Below, piece after piece: positions 28,176 through 37,838 of a stretch of 64,000 nt of DNA; positions within the stretch are counted from its first letter, which is position 1; every line of letters starts with the position of its first letter. The notes beneath the pieces were generated by a model. That model was not told the origin of the DNA, searched no databases, and saw only the letters and a program-made list of their open reading frames with translations. Both the position numbers and the translations under genes were made by a program. This DNA comes from Vagococcus entomophilus (GTDB taxonomy: Bacteria; Bacillota; Bacilli; Lactobacillales; Vagococcaceae), in contig NZ_NGJZ01000005.1 of assembly GCF_003987595.1 (NCBI RefSeq), positions 1 through 64,000 on the forward strand. Direction: 5' to 3'.

Positions 28176-28604
28176 ATGATTTATACTTCCTCTTTTTTAG
28201 AAATTGAAGATCAAATCGACCAATTGGTTGAAACTATTCTTTACAGCAAACAGGCAGAACAATACATTAACTATGCCCAACAAATGGAGTCAAGCGCGAT
28301 TGTTCAAGAAAAAGCTACTGCTTTTATAAAAGCAAAAGAAGATTTTGAAAAAATAGAATCATATGGCAAGTATGCTCCTGATTTCAATGAAAAAAGAAGA
28401 GTGTTACGTGCTGCTAAGAGAAATTTAGATGTAGATGAAATCGTGGCACAGTTTCGTTTCTTTGAAACTGCTTTTCAAGATATTCTTGATCAGACGAGCT
28501 ATGCTGTTGCTCAAAATGTATCAAAAGAAATAAAAGTGGATGCAGGAAACCCCTTTTTTGAGTTTGCTAAAAAGGGATGTGGAGGGAATTGCCATGTTGG
28601 ATAA
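28176..28604 (+). CDS. ylbF: YlbF/RicF family regulator
   Basis: A 142-residue helical protein of the YlbF/YmcA family. In Bacillus, RicF works with RicA and RicT in an Fe-S-containing complex that helps RNase Y mature mRNAs and affects competence and biofilm. The C-terminus holds two Cys (Cys135 and Cys139 in KKGCGGNCH), which fits the cluster-binding tail of RicF. ylbG overlaps its last 11 nt. Confidence 0.88.
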   Translation: MIYTSSFLEIEDQIDQLVETILYSKQAEQYINYAQQMESSAIVQEKATAFIKAKEDFEKIESYGKYAPDFNEKRRVLRAAKRNLDVDEIVAQFRFFETAFQDILDQTSYAVAQNVSKEIKVDAGNPFFEFAKKGCGGNCHVG

Positions 28605-28938
28605 AGAAATAAAATTTGAAGTAACGAGAAGAAGATCGCTTGTTATATGGGTATATAGCTTGAGACAAGTAAAAAATTTAAGACGCTTTGGCACGATACA
28701 ATATGTGTCTAGAAAAATGAAATATGTAATTTTATATATGCCAGACGAAGAAATTGAGGCAACGGAGTTTAAGCTCAACAAGCTTCATTTCGTTAGACAA
28801 GTAGAACGGTCTTACCGTCCTGATGTTGAAATGAACTTTGCTGACAAAATAGGAAAAAAAGAACTATTCGAACTTGAGGAAGACGAACTTTTTGACTCTG
28901 AGCATGCAAAAAAAGAAATTGTGTTAGCCGAACAATAA
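28594..28938 (+). CDS. ylbG: YlbG family protein (DUF2129)
   Basis: A 114-residue protein of the small DUF2129 family. It has the family pattern RRSLVIWVYSLRQVKNLRRFGTIQYVSRKMKYVILYM in the first half and RSYRPDVEMNF later, then an acidic tail. I choose the ATG at 28594 (GGAGGG upstream). It overlaps the end of ylbF, which suggests translational coupling. Function is unknown. Its stop codon lies in the foot of the following terminator. Confidence 0.85.
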   Translation: MLDKEIKFEVTRRRSLVIWVYSLRQVKNLRRFGTIQYVSRKMKYVILYMPDEEIEATEFKLNKLHFVRQVERSYRPDVEMNFADKIGKKELFELEEDELFDSEHAKKEIVLAEQ

Positions 28939-28991
28939 GTATGAGGAGATATCTTTCTTTCAATTGAAAGAAAAATTTTCATACTTTTTTT
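28937..28991 (+). terminator. Terminator after ylbG
   Basis: AAGTATGA (28937-28944) pairs with TCATACTT (28979-28986), enclosing a second hairpin built on TTTCTTTCAATTGAAAGAAA. A T run follows. Confidence 0.8.
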
Positions 28992-29012
28992 ATTTTTTAT
29001 TAAGCCTCTTCT

Positions 29013-29021
29013 TGATATAAT
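29013..29021 (+). promoter_or_regulatory. Extended -10 promoter of rsmD-coaD-ylbL
   Basis: TGA precedes a perfect TATAAT (29016-29021), immediately after the ylbG terminator and about 28 nt before the rsmD ATG. Confidence 0.65.
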
Positions 29022-29049
29022 AGACGAGATAGAGATGGGAGTGAAAGAT

Positions 29050-30101
<1,052 letters not shown>

Positions 30102-30104
30102 AGA

Positions 30105-31154
30105 ATGAAAAAAAGAAAAATCAATAAATCTGTGCTTGCGGTGATACTTGCTCTGATCGTTTTATTATTAGCAATCGTTCCAATCCCCTATTATATCGAA
30201 GTCCCTGGATCTGCTGAAAAATTAAACGAATTTGTCACTGTTGGCAAACAAAAAGATACACAAAGTGGTTCGTTTATGCTCACAACGGTTGGCATCAAGC
30301 GAGCAACGCCTTTGGGAGCTTTACTCGCTCATTTTTCAAGTGCTCAAACATTAGTGAGTAAAGAAGAACTTATGGGGTCAAGTAGTGACGCCACTTATCT
30401 GCAATTGCAGCAATACTATATGGAAAATTCGCAAAATACTGCAATTGAGATGGCATTGAAGTTGGCAAATAAACCTTATGATTTAGAATATAAAGGGATT
30501 TATGTCATGGATATTGTCAAAAATTCTTCGTTTGCGAATAAACTTACCATTGGAGATACTATTTATGCAATTGATGGACAAACATTTAAAAGCTCAGAAG
30601 AATTTATGAAGTATATTCAGAGTAAAAAAATTGGAGATTCCGTTTCAATTCAATTTGAACGAAACAATAAAAAGCAAACAGCCACTGGTAAACTAATTGA
30701 ACTAACTGCTAATAAAGTCAAAAAACCAGGAATTGGCATTACATTAGTGGACCATACTAGCATATCATCTGATAGTGATGTGAAAATTGATGCAGGCTCA
30801 ATCGGTGGTCCGTCAGCTGGATTAATGTTTACACTTGAAACGTATAGCATTTTAACGAATCAAGATTTAAGAAATGGGCAACAAATAGCGGGAACGGGAA
30901 CTATTAGTAGTGATGGGACTGTTGGAAGAATTGGGGGAATTGATAAAAAAGTCATTGCCGCAGATCAGGCAGGAGCCAAAATATTCTTTGCGCCGAATGA
31001 TGCAATCACTGCTGAGGAAAAAAAAGCATATCCAACGATTAAAACAAACTATGAAGAAGCTAAAGCAGCTGCAAAAAAAATCAATACCTCGATGAAAATA
31101 GTACCGGTTAAGAATGTCCGAGATGCACTCGATTATTTAAAAAAAGCAAAATAA
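30105..31154 (+). CDS. ylbL: Lon-like PDZ serine protease (YlbL/SepM)
   Basis: A 349-residue membrane-anchored protease facing outward. One N-terminal helix (about 10-28) is followed by a PDZ domain (about 125-205, YVMDIVKNSSFANKLTIGDTIYAIDG) and a Lon-type catalytic domain. The catalytic Ser237 is in GSIGGPSAGL, with a Lys at 281 or 282 in RIGGIDKKVIAADQAG. In streptococci SepM trims a competence pheromone. The Bacillus YlbL substrate differs. The natural substrate here is unknown. Confidence 0.9.
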   Translation: MKKRKINKSVLAVILALIVLLLAIVPIPYYIEVPGSAEKLNEFVTVGKQKDTQSGSFMLTTVGIKRATPLGALLAHFSSAQTLVSKEELMGSSSDATYLQLQQYYMENSQNTAIEMALKLANKPYDLEYKGIYVMDIVKNSSFANKLTIGDTIYAIDGQTFKSSEEFMKYIQSKKIGDSVSIQFERNNKKQTATGKLIELTANKVKKPGIGITLVDHTSISSDSDVKIDAGSIGGPSAGLMFTLETYSILTNQDLRNGQQIAGTGTISSDGTVGRIGGIDKKVIAADQAGAKIFFAPNDAITAEEKKAYPTIKTNYEEAKAAAKKINTSMKIVPVKNVRDALDYLKKAK

Positions 31155-31183
31155 AAAAGACTCTCATAGAGGAGTCTTTTTTA
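31153..31183. terminator. Bidirectional terminator between ylbL and rpsT
   Basis: The stem AAAAAGACTC/GAGTCTTTTT has A and T tracts on both sides. It can serve the plus-strand ylbL and the minus-strand rpsT, which converge here. Confidence 0.88.
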
Positions 31184-31435
31184 TTTTACTAATTTTGCAG
31201 CTAAACGTGATTTATCACGGTTTGCTTTATTTTTATGAATTAGACCTTTACTAGCAGCCATGTCAATTGCTTTTACGGCTTCTTTATATAATTCATTTAC
31301 ATTATCAGCACCCTCAGCAACAGCAGTTTCAAATTTCTTAACTGTTGTACGAGCAGAACTCATTTTTGTAGAATTTAATACATTTGCTTTTTCATTAGTA
31401 CGTACGCGTTTGATTGCAGATTCGATATTTGGCAT
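31181..31435 (-). CDS. rpsT: 30S ribosomal protein S20
   Basis: An 84-residue basic helical protein that binds 16S rRNA in the small-subunit body. It starts [21 protein letters not shown] and has the conserved region [25 protein letters not shown]. The ATG at 31435 has GGAGG 8 nt upstream. A GTG three codons earlier is in frame but overlaps the ribosome site. The stop lies next to the shared terminator. Confidence 0.96.
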   Translation of the reverse strand: MPNIESAIKRVRTNEKANVLNSTKMSSARTTVKKFETAVAEGADNVNELYKEAVKAIDMAASKGLIHKNKANRDKSRLAAKLVK

Positions 31436-31499
31436 TGATTTCACCTCCGATAACTGAAGTCTTATATCTAGTAAAAACTAAATATAATCAACATCCTCT

Positions 31500-31528
31500 A
31501 TTATACAGAAACTACAAAGACTTTGCAA
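31500..31528 (-). promoter_or_regulatory. rpsT promoter
   Basis: On the minus strand, TTGCAA (31523-31528), a 17-nt spacer and perfect TATAAT (31500-31505) lead to a leader of about 60 nt before the ATG. Confidence 0.75.
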
Positions 31529-31544
31529 TATTGAATGCGACTTT

Positions 31545-33449
31545 TTAAGGTTTGACTGTCATGTTTGAAACCAAATTAGCAGAACGGGGCTTTTGTAACA
31601 TACGTAGTCCATTTAAAATAACTAAAATCGTGCTGCCTTCATGTCCAATGACACCAAAGGGTAAGTTAAGGTTTCCAAAAAAGTTTGAGGCAATTAGAAG
31701 CAAAATAACGCAAGATGAAAACAAGATATTTTGGAAAATAATTTTTTTGAGCTTTATTGCAAGTTGGTGACAGACTATCAAAGAACTTAGTTGGTTGTTG
31801 ATTAATACCACATCTGCGACATCAATCGCAATATCTGTTGCATTACCCAAACTGATGCCAAGAGAAGCTTTAGCAAGGGCTGGGGCATCATTGATACCAT
31901 CTCCAACCATAGCATTTGTGCCAAATTGACGTTGTTGCTCAGAGATTAGCTTGTTTTTTTCAGTGGGTAAACAATTAGCATAGATAGAATTTAAAGCGAG
32001 ATGTTCTCCAACTGCATGTGCAGTCAGTGCTTGATCTCCTGTAATCATAGCGGTATGGATACCATTTTGTTGGAAATAGGCCAGACACTCAGTTGCTTCT
32101 GCTTTTGCCACGTCAAGTAGCGCAAAATAAGCGATAATTTTTTGTTGTCTTGAAAGATAAACCATTGTTTTGCCTTCTTTTTGTAAGTTCGTGGTTTGTT
32201 CAAGTAAAGTGCTGGATAAAGTCTCATTGGTTACAAAGTTTAATTTTCCAATACGCCATTCAATATCCTCTTCATATAAAGAAACTCCACTACCTGTTTC
32301 TGTTGCAATCGTAACGGTATCCTTAATAGGATAGTCCTTTTCAAAATAATGAGTAATGGCTTTAGCAAGAGGATGAGTTTGATGACTTTCAAGAGCCAGT
32401 ACATAAGGAATAATGCGTTCTTGTGGATATTCTGGTAAAAAGTAGGTATTCGTCACAATAGGAGTTCCATTGGTAAGGGTACCGGTTTTATCAAATGAGA
32501 TGGCTTTTAAATCAGCGAATTGCTCTAAGTATCGACCACCTTTAAAAAGAATTCCATAACGAGCTCCTGTAGAAAGTGCAGCAAGTGTAGCAGGTGTAGC
32601 AGATGCTACCAAAGCACAAGGTGATGCAACAACTAGTAGAATCATTCCACGGTAAAAACTTTCAGAAAAACTCCAGCCTAATAAAAAATGACTTCCTAAA
32701 ATAAAAAGCGGAACTAAAAATAAAACGAGCTTCACATATAAGTTTTCGATTTTTTCAATAAAAGAAGCCGCTTGTGTGGGGGTATTTTGAGCTTCTTGCA
32801 CTAAGTTTAAAATCTTACTAAAAACGGTTTGGTCGCTAGTAGTGGTAACGCAAAGAGTCAATTGTTCCGACAAATTGATAGTACCAGCAAATAGTGGATC
32901 CTGTTTATTTTTCGTTGCGGGCATAGATTCACCATTAATTGCAGACTCATCAATCAAACTTTCTTGACTCAGTAAATAACCATCTATAGGCATACTGTCA
33001 CCTTTTGGTACAAGTACATAATCATTAACTTTAAGCTGATCCACTGGGACTTCTTTGACGGTCTGATTGTCTAAGAGTAGTTGAGCTGTTTCTGGTTGTA
33101 AGGACAAGAGCCCTTCAATTTCTTTTTTGCTTTTATTTGTTGTATATTCTTCTAAGGTGCCACTTAATGAAAAAATAAAGGTTAGCATTGTTCCTTCAAA
33201 ATAGTAGTGGATCGAACAAGCACCAATTGCTGCGAGTATCATCAGTAAGTCGACATTGAATTTCTTTTCCTGGATGGTTTCCATAATTCCTTCTTTTGTT
33301 TGGAAGTAACCACCAAAAACAATTCCCATCATGAAAAAAGTAGTTGAAAAATGTGAATGAGTAGTAGAGAGAAGCCAACCGATTAATAGCGAACCTCCAC
33401 AAATAATCGTAAATAATAGTTTGATATTTTTTATATATTTATGTAACAT
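31545..33449 (-). CDS. P1B-type metal ATPase, SPC/HEGST subgroup (probable Fe2+/Co2+ efflux)
   Basis: A 634-residue heavy-metal P-type ATPase. The phosphorylated residue is Asp320 in SFDKTGTL. The TGE-type motif is INGESMPA and the hinge is GDGINDAPALA. The intramembrane motif is Ser-Pro-Cys (276-278) rather than CPC, and HEGST occurs near residue 603. These two motifs mark the P1B-4 group, which includes Bacillus PfeT and Listeria FrvA, Fe(II) exporters. There is no N-terminal metal-binding domain, as usual for that group. A strong Fur-box match upstream supports iron or peroxide-linked control. Metal specificity is inferred, and Zn, Co or Cd cannot be excluded. Confidence 0.88.
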   Translation of the reverse strand: MLHKYIKNIKLLFTIICGGSLLIGWLLSTTHSHFSTTFFMMGIVFGGYFQTKEGIMETIQEKKFNVDLLMILAAIGACSIHYYFEGTMLTFIFSLSGTLEEYTTNKSKKEIEGLLSLQPETAQLLLDNQTVKEVPVDQLKVNDYVLVPKGDSMPIDGYLLSQESLIDESAINGESMPATKNKQDPLFAGTINLSEQLTLCVTTTSDQTVFSKILNLVQEAQNTPTQAASFIEKIENLYVKLVLFLVPLFILGSHFLLGWSFSESFYRGMILLVVASPCALVASATPATLAALSTGARYGILFKGGRYLEQFADLKAISFDKTGTLTNGTPIVTNTYFLPEYPQERIIPYVLALESHQTHPLAKAITHYFEKDYPIKDTVTIATETGSGVSLYEEDIEWRIGKLNFVTNETLSSTLLEQTTNLQKEGKTMVYLSRQQKIIAYFALLDVAKAEATECLAYFQQNGIHTAMITGDQALTAHAVGEHLALNSIYANCLPTEKNKLISEQQRQFGTNAMVGDGINDAPALAKASLGISLGNATDIAIDVADVVLINNQLSSLIVCHQLAIKLKKIIFQNILFSSCVILLLIASNFFGNLNLPFGVIGHEGSTILVILNGLRMLQKPRSANLVSNMTVKP

Positions 33450-33493
33450 TAAAATTCCTCCTTATGTTGCTAGAATAACAAAGGAAAAATATA

Positions 33494-33536
33494 AATGATA
33501 ATGAAATAACTTTTAATGATAATGAAAATGATTCTC
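33494..33536 (-). promoter_or_regulatory. Fur/PerR-type box region upstream of the metal ATPase
   Basis: The 19 nt at 33518-33536 (GATAATGAAAATGATTCTC) agree with the classic Fur box GATAATGATAATCATTATC at 16 of 19 positions. A second GATAATGAAAT half-match lies at 33498-33508. The boxes are 45-90 nt before the ATPase start codon, where a promoter operator is expected. Fur, PerR and Zur boxes are similar, so the regulator is not fixed by sequence. Confidence 0.7.
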
Positions 33537-33646
33537 TTTTGCTAAAAAAAATAAAAAAAGTTGGTAAATAAGCTTTTTTAAAAGATATAAATAACAAATG
33601 AGAGTAACTATCATTCTTATATAAATTATAATTATTATTATTTAGA

Positions 33647-33685
33647 CAAAAAATGAGACAAAAGCAACGAACACTTTTGTCTCAT
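33647..33685 (-). terminator. Terminator of uppP, GAGACA hairpin
   Basis: A perfect 12-bp stem ATGAGACAAAAG/CTTTTGTCTCAT (33653-33664 with 33674-33685) is followed on the minus strand by a T run. It lies 42 nt after the uppP stop. Confidence 0.85.
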
Positions 33686-33726
33686 ATTCAATAGTTAAAT
33701 AAAATCAACATCAATTTTGGTCCGAA

Positions 33727-34560
33727 TTAGCGATTGAACGCCCAATAACCAATCAAAATGGCTCCAAGGATGATACGATACCAACCGAATGCTTTGAAAT
33801 CATTTGTTTTAATATAGCCAATAAAGAATTTGATAACGACAATCGAAACAAAAAATGCGACAATACAACCAACCATTAGGATGATAAATTCTGAAAAGGT
33901 AAATGAGTTTCCGCGCATAAAAAACTTAAGCAGCTTGATGCCACTTGCACCAAACATAGCTGGAATACTTAGGAAAAAGGAGAATTCTGTGGCAACGAAT
34001 CGAGAACAGCCAATTAAAATGGCACCAATGATTGTTGCTCCAGAACGAGAGGTTCCAGGCATTAGAGCAAGTACTTGGAAACAACCGATTAAAAATGCTG
34101 CTTTATAAGTAAAATGACCAAAGTCTTTACATTTAGGAACACGATTTTTATTATAATTTTCTACTATAATGAATAGTACTCCGTAAAGAATGAGCATGAT
34201 GGCAATCGGTAAAAATTTATGGAAATGTTCTTCCAAGAAATCATCCAAAGGTAGCCCTAAAACCAGTGCTGGAATCGACCCGATGACAACTTTAAACCAT
34301 AATGACCAGGTAGCCTCTTTTTCTTGACGATTTTTTTGAGGCGAAAACGGGTTTAATTTGTGGAAAAAAAGCACACAAACAGCTAGAATAGCACCTAGTT
34401 GAATGACGACATTAAACATTTCCTTAAAGGCTGGTGTTGCTTCTAATTTTAAAAATTCATCGACTAAGATTAAGTGTCCTGTACTACTGATAGGCAGCCA
34501 TTCTGTTATTCCTTCAACAATACCTAAAATAATCGCTTTAAAGAGATTAAACCAATCCAT
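33727..34560 (-). CDS. uppP: Undecaprenyl-diphosphatase
   Basis: UppP (BacA) is a polytopic membrane phosphatase of 277 residues that recycles undecaprenyl pyrophosphate to the monophosphate carrier and gives basal bacitracin resistance. The motifs are [20 protein letters not shown] with catalytic Glu residues and the Ser/Arg motif [11 protein letters not shown]. About eight helices are visible. AAAGGAT precedes the ATG on the minus strand. Confidence 0.96.
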   Translation of the reverse strand: MDWFNLFKAIILGIVEGITEWLPISSTGHLILVDEFLKLEATPAFKEMFNVVIQLGAILAVCVLFFHKLNPFSPQKNRQEKEATWSLWFKVVIGSIPALVLGLPLDDFLEEHFHKFLPIAIMLILYGVLFIIVENYNKNRVPKCKDFGHFTYKAAFLIGCFQVLALMPGTSRSGATIIGAILIGCSRFVATEFSFFLSIPAMFGASGIKLLKFFMRGNSFTFSEFIILMVGCIVAFFVSIVVIKFFIGYIKTNDFKAFGWYRIILGAILIGYWAFNR

Positions 34561-34596
34561 TTCTTCAATCCTTTCTTTTTAGAACATACAGTAATA

Positions 34597-34625
34597 AGTA
34601 TAACGATATTTGAAGAAAAAACCAA
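34597..34625 (-). promoter_or_regulatory. uppP promoter
   Basis: On the minus strand, TTGGTT (34620-34625), a 17-nt spacer and TATACT (34597-34602) lie 36 nt before the ATG. Confidence 0.65.
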
Positions 34626-34692
34626 TGAGTTTTTTGTTTCGAAATAAAATCTAACAATAACTTAAATTTTTTATTTAAAATCGGTACAATTG

Positions 34693-34721
34693 TTGAAAAT
34701 TAAGGGAAGATTCATTATACT
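34693..34721 (+). promoter_or_regulatory. Promoter of the PTS IIA gene
   Basis: TTGAAA (34693-34698), a 17-nt spacer and TATACT (34716-34721) lie about 40 nt before the chosen ATG, divergent from uppP. Confidence 0.7.
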
Positions 34722-34761
34722 TAGGAAGTAAGTGGAAATAAAACAAAAGAGGTGCAAGCGA

Positions 34762-35256
34762 ATGTTTGGATTTTTAAAGAAAAAAGATAAAGCAGAAAAA
34801 GACTATTTATTACACGCTGTTGCAGATGGAGAGGCTATTGAGATCACACAAGTCAATGATCCAGTATTTTCACAAAAAATGATGGGAGACGGCTATGCAG
34901 TATTGCCAACCTCTGGAGACATCTACGCACCTATTAAAGGAAAAGTCTTAAGTGTATTTCCGACAAAACATGCTGTAGGCATGAAGATGGACAATGGCTT
35001 AGAAGTCTTGTTACATATGGGGGTAGATACCGTTTCTTTAGAGGGGGCTCCTTTTGAAATTAAAGTAAAAGAAGGCCAAAGCGTTGATGAGCATACACTC
35101 ATTGCCAAAGTGGACCTACAAGCGTTAAAAAAAGCAGAAAAAAACAATGATATGATTGTTATTTTGACCAACATGGACCAAGTTGCAAGCTACGAATTAA
35201 GTAAAACTGGTTCGGTTACGGCGGGCGAAGTAATTGGTGAAGTAACAGCTAAATAA
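34762..35256 (+). CDS. crr: PTS glucose-type IIA protein (Crr-like)
   Basis: A 164-residue free-standing EIIA of the glucose family, which passes phosphate from HPr to a IIBC permease. The two active-site His are His70 (FPTKHAVG) and the phospho-acceptor His85 (LLHMGVDTVSLEG). The ATG at 34762 has AGAGGTG upstream. The in-frame start 10 codons earlier has no ribosome site. It has no linked IIBC gene, so it must serve permeases encoded elsewhere. Confidence 0.93.
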   Translation: MFGFLKKKDKAEKDYLLHAVADGEAIEITQVNDPVFSQKMMGDGYAVLPTSGDIYAPIKGKVLSVFPTKHAVGMKMDNGLEVLLHMGVDTVSLEGAPFEIKVKEGQSVDEHTLIAKVDLQALKKAEKNNDMIVILTNMDQVASYELSKTGSVTAGEVIGEVTAK

Positions 35257-35270
35257 AATCAAACCAAATC

Positions 35271-35312
35271 AAAAACGAAGCGAGTGCTTACTTTTCACTG
35301 GCTTCGTTTTTT
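35271..35312. terminator. Bidirectional terminator after crr
   Basis: The stem AAAAACGAAGC/GCTTCGTTTTT, extended by an inner AGTG/CACT pair, lies between the convergent crr and histidine phosphatase genes and has A and T flanks. Confidence 0.88.
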
Positions 35313-35315
35313 TGA

Positions 35316-36005
35316 TTAACTATTTTTTCCCTGTTCAATATAAGAAGTATCATTAATGCTTTTGATTGTAAATACTCCGTTTTGATACTCGACCTTAGAA
35401 ACACTTGCATTACTAATCGAAGTATAAACTGGAATCGTTGGATCAATTAAATTTAAAAAGTTGGCAATCGTTAATCCATGAGATACGACCAGTAGGTTGC
35501 CTCCTTTTGCACAAGCATGCTTTTTAGCAATATCTGCAAAACCACTATGAATTCTTTGAGTAAGTGTTTCATAAGTTTCTGCCCAATTTGCTGTATCCAA
35601 TTCATAAATTGCATCTGAGAAGTCTTTGAAGGTCGGATGAGTTTTAAGCAATTCTTCTGGAGTTTTACAGTCTTTGTCTCTAAGGATTAACTCGGTCAAC
35701 TCAGAGTTTAAACTGCCTTCAAAGCTTCCAAAATTCCATTCGCGGATTCGCTTATCCGTATGGTGCTGGATCCGCGAGTCTTGATTTTCGTTTAAAATAA
35801 TTTTGGCTGTTTCAATTGCTCGTCCACTATCGCTTGAATAAGCAGCAACGAAGGGCGTTGCCTTTAGGCCTTTACCTAAATGACTTACGACAGTTGCACC
35901 AGTAGTCGTAAGCGGGGTATCAGACCATCCTTGGACTTTATCTAAAGTGTTAAACATTGTTTTCCCATGTCTCGTTAGGTACAGGGTGATTTTTCTTTGC
36001 GTCAT
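35316..36005 (-). CDS. Histidine phosphatase family protein (phosphoglycerate mutase-like)
   Basis: A 229-residue histidine-phosphatase superfamily protein. The catalytic phospho-His is in LTRHGKTMFNTLDKVQGWSDTPLT. The second Arg is in SDSGRAIETA, and the C-terminal His is in LLVVSHGLTIANFL. The RHGKT rather than RHGET start and absence of the full dPGM insert suggest a broad phosphatase rather than the glycolytic mutase. It lies downstream of the MBL gene on the same strand, 72 nt apart. Confidence 0.85.
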   Translation of the reverse strand: MTQRKITLYLTRHGKTMFNTLDKVQGWSDTPLTTTGATVVSHLGKGLKATPFVAAYSSDSGRAIETAKIILNENQDSRIQHHTDKRIREWNFGSFEGSLNSELTELILRDKDCKTPEELLKTHPTFKDFSDAIYELDTANWAETYETLTQRIHSGFADIAKKHACAKGGNLLVVSHGLTIANFLNLIDPTIPVYTSISNASVSKVEYQNGVFTIKSINDTSYIEQGKNS

Positions 36006-36077
36006 GGTAATGAAATTCCTCCAGTATTAATAAAAGTAAAAGAAAGAGCCATCCTGTTCGTAAGAAGGACAGCTTTT

Positions 36078-36704
36078 TTAGTTGAAGAACGGGTTAGTCG
36101 CTTTTTCATATCCAATCGTTGTAGGTTCTCTATGTCCAGGATAGGCAACCAGATCATCTGGTAAAATGAACAATTGTGTTTGAATACTGTGAATGAGCTG
36201 TTCATGGTTTCCTGTATATAAGTCACTACGCCCAACGCTCCCCTTAAACAAGGCATCTCCAGTTAGCACAAATGTATCAAAAATAAAACTTACACTTCCA
36301 ATTGAATGCCCAGGAGTGGGGACGACACGAAAGTTCATGCCACCAAGCTGATACTCTTTCATCTCAAATTCAAATTCAGCGGGTGCAACAACAATATCTG
36401 CAATATCATCATGGCGTGACAGGCCTGACAAATTGTGAATGGGGTTCCCTAACCATTCTTGCTCTAATGGACTCACATAAACAGGGATTTGGTAAATATG
36501 ACGCAATTCTTCTACTGCTCCAATATGGTCATAATGTGTATGTGTCAATAAAATAGCGACGGGGACCTTTGCTAAGTTTTTAATGGACTGAATAATGTTT
36601 AAAGAGTCTGTTCCAGGATCAATAATTAACAGGTTCTCATCATGATAGACTAAGTAACAATTTTCATCGATTGTTCCAGTAGGGATGCGTAAAATATCTG
36701 GCAA
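36078..36704 (-). CDS. MBL-fold metallo-hydrolase (glyoxalase II-like)
   Basis: A 208-residue metallo-beta-lactamase-fold protein similar to Bacillus YqgX. The metal-binding HxHxDH motif is LLTHTHYDHIGAVEEL. Further ligands are His in PTPGHSIGSVSF, Asp in LTGDALFKGSVGRSDL and the last His in YPGHREPTTIGYEK. It is likely a thioesterase or hydroxyacylglutathione-hydrolase-like enzyme. The physiological substrate is unknown. It has its own promoter and may share a transcript with the histidine phosphatase downstream. Confidence 0.88.
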   Translation of the reverse strand: MPDILRIPTGTIDENCYLVYHDENLLIIDPGTDSLNIIQSIKNLAKVPVAILLTHTHYDHIGAVEELRHIYQIPVYVSPLEQEWLGNPIHNLSGLSRHDDIADIVVAPAEFEFEMKEYQLGGMNFRVVPTPGHSIGSVSFIFDTFVLTGDALFKGSVGRSDLYTGNHEQLIHSIQTQLFILPDDLVAYPGHREPTTIGYEKATNPFFN

Positions 36705-36733
36705 GTTGAGTCCTCCTTTTTTTATACAACCCT

Positions 36734-36762
36734 AGTATAGCGTAAAAAAAGCAAAATGCCAA
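36734..36762 (-). promoter_or_regulatory. Promoter of the MBL hydrolase gene
   Basis: On the minus strand, TTGGCA (36757-36762), a 17-nt spacer and TATACT (36734-36739) lie 30 nt before the ATG. Confidence 0.7.
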
Positions 36763-36869
36763 AGAGAATGGACAGGATTGTCCGAGGTAGTTGTGTGATC
36801 GTAGGAAACTGAAATCTTGTTAAAGAATGAAGGGAAATCGCTCCTTTTAGCATAGAAAATTGAAATATG

Positions 36870-36878
36870 TGTTATAAT
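36870..36878 (+). promoter_or_regulatory. Extended -10 promoter of the tyrosine phosphatase gene
   Basis: TGT precedes a perfect TATAAT (36873-36878). The start site is about 35 nt before the ATG. Confidence 0.6.
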
Positions 36879-36919
36879 AGCGTTGAGTTTTACAAACATG
36901 TAAGAGAAGGAGAGTAAGT

Positions 36920-37732
36920 ATGACAGAAAATAATCAAACAATGAATTCCACCCAGGCTAAAGTAAATCCTCAGAATCGTTTGGTTCCAATGGAAGGTGTT
37001 GAAAATTTCCGAGATATGGGGGGGTATTTGACCAAAGATGGGAAGCAAGTAAAGTATGGTCATTTATATCGTTCCTCTGCTCTTTATTATCTAACGGAAA
37101 AAGATAAGGAATTATTTCGTGATCTGGGAATCCAAGTGATTTTTGATTATCGCGACGAGCCAGAAGTGGTTAAAGAGCCAGATCCTGTTTTGGAAAATGT
37201 CCAAAATATTCGTGTTCCAGCAAACCTTACGAATGAGGAGATTGGAAATGAGGATATCATGTCAGACGAGTATAAAAAGAATTTGAAAAAAGAAGGACTC
37301 GCTGATTTTTATAAAGAAATTGCCTTCAATAATCCTTCTTACAAGCGCCTTTTTGAAGTTGCTTTGGATGATGAGGTAGAGAGTCTTGTTCATCACTGCG
37401 CTGCTGGAAAGGACCGAACAGGAGTTGGAGCTGCCATGCTTCTTATGGCCTTAGGTGTACCAAGAGAATCAATTATGGAAGACTATTTGCTCAGTACTGA
37501 GTTTTTACCTGAATATATCGAACGTAATACAGCTCCAGCTAAGGCTCATTATTCACCAGAACAATTTGAAAATTTTCGTAACTATTTTATTGTGAAAGCT
37601 GACTACTTACAAACATTTTTTGACTCAATTGATGCGGTATATGAGGGTGATGACTGGTTATTTTTAGAAAAAGAATATCAAATTAATCAATTTTATCGTG
37701 AAAAATTACGAAAAAAATATTTGGAGTATTAA
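36920..37732 (+). CDS. Tyrosine-protein phosphatase (LipA/PtpB-like)
   Basis: A 270-residue dual-specificity or lipid phosphatase of the Y_phosphatase3 group. The P-loop is HHCAAGKDRTG with catalytic Cys160. The N-terminal NFRDMGGY motif and the Asp-containing FDYRDEPEV are typical. Listeria LipA and mycobacterial PtpB are of this type and act on phosphotyrosine and phosphoinositides. There is no signal peptide, so it is probably cytosolic or leaderless. GAAGGAGAG precedes the ATG. It forms its own unit with a terminator after it. Confidence 0.88.
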   Translation: MTENNQTMNSTQAKVNPQNRLVPMEGVENFRDMGGYLTKDGKQVKYGHLYRSSALYYLTEKDKELFRDLGIQVIFDYRDEPEVVKEPDPVLENVQNIRVPANLTNEEIGNEDIMSDEYKKNLKKEGLADFYKEIAFNNPSYKRLFEVALDDEVESLVHHCAAGKDRTGVGAAMLLMALGVPRESIMEDYLLSTEFLPEYIERNTAPAKAHYSPEQFENFRNYFIVKADYLQTFFDSIDAVYEGDDWLFLEKEYQINQFYREKLRKKYLEY

Positions 37733-37749
37733 AATAGTGCAATCTAGAT

Positions 37750-37785
37750 AAAAGTGTGACTACAACAGAGCCACACTTTTTTTTT
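37750..37785 (+). terminator. Terminator after the tyrosine phosphatase gene
   Basis: The stem AAAAGTGTG/CACACTTTT (37750-37758 with 37772-37780) is followed by a T run. Confidence 0.88.
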
Positions 37786-37796
37786 ATACAAAAATA

Positions 37797-37805
37797 TGCT
37801 ATAAT
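37797..37805 (+). promoter_or_regulatory. ssrA promoter (extended -10)
   Basis: TGC precedes a perfect TATAAT (37800-37805), about 34 nt before the mature tmRNA 5' end. Confidence 0.65.
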
Positions 37806-37838
37806 ATATGTGTACCATTCGTACACCCTGAATATTTT

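Noticed and set aside
36006-36077. Terminator between the MBL and histidine phosphatase genes
   Set aside because: The possible stem has a 2x2 internal mismatch and only a weak T tract on the minus strand, so I could not support it.
36002-36256. 84-codon minus-strand ORF in another frame of the MBL gene
   Set aside because: It overlaps the MBL hydrolase, whose full set of metal ligands is present in the longer frame, and it has no domain of its own.
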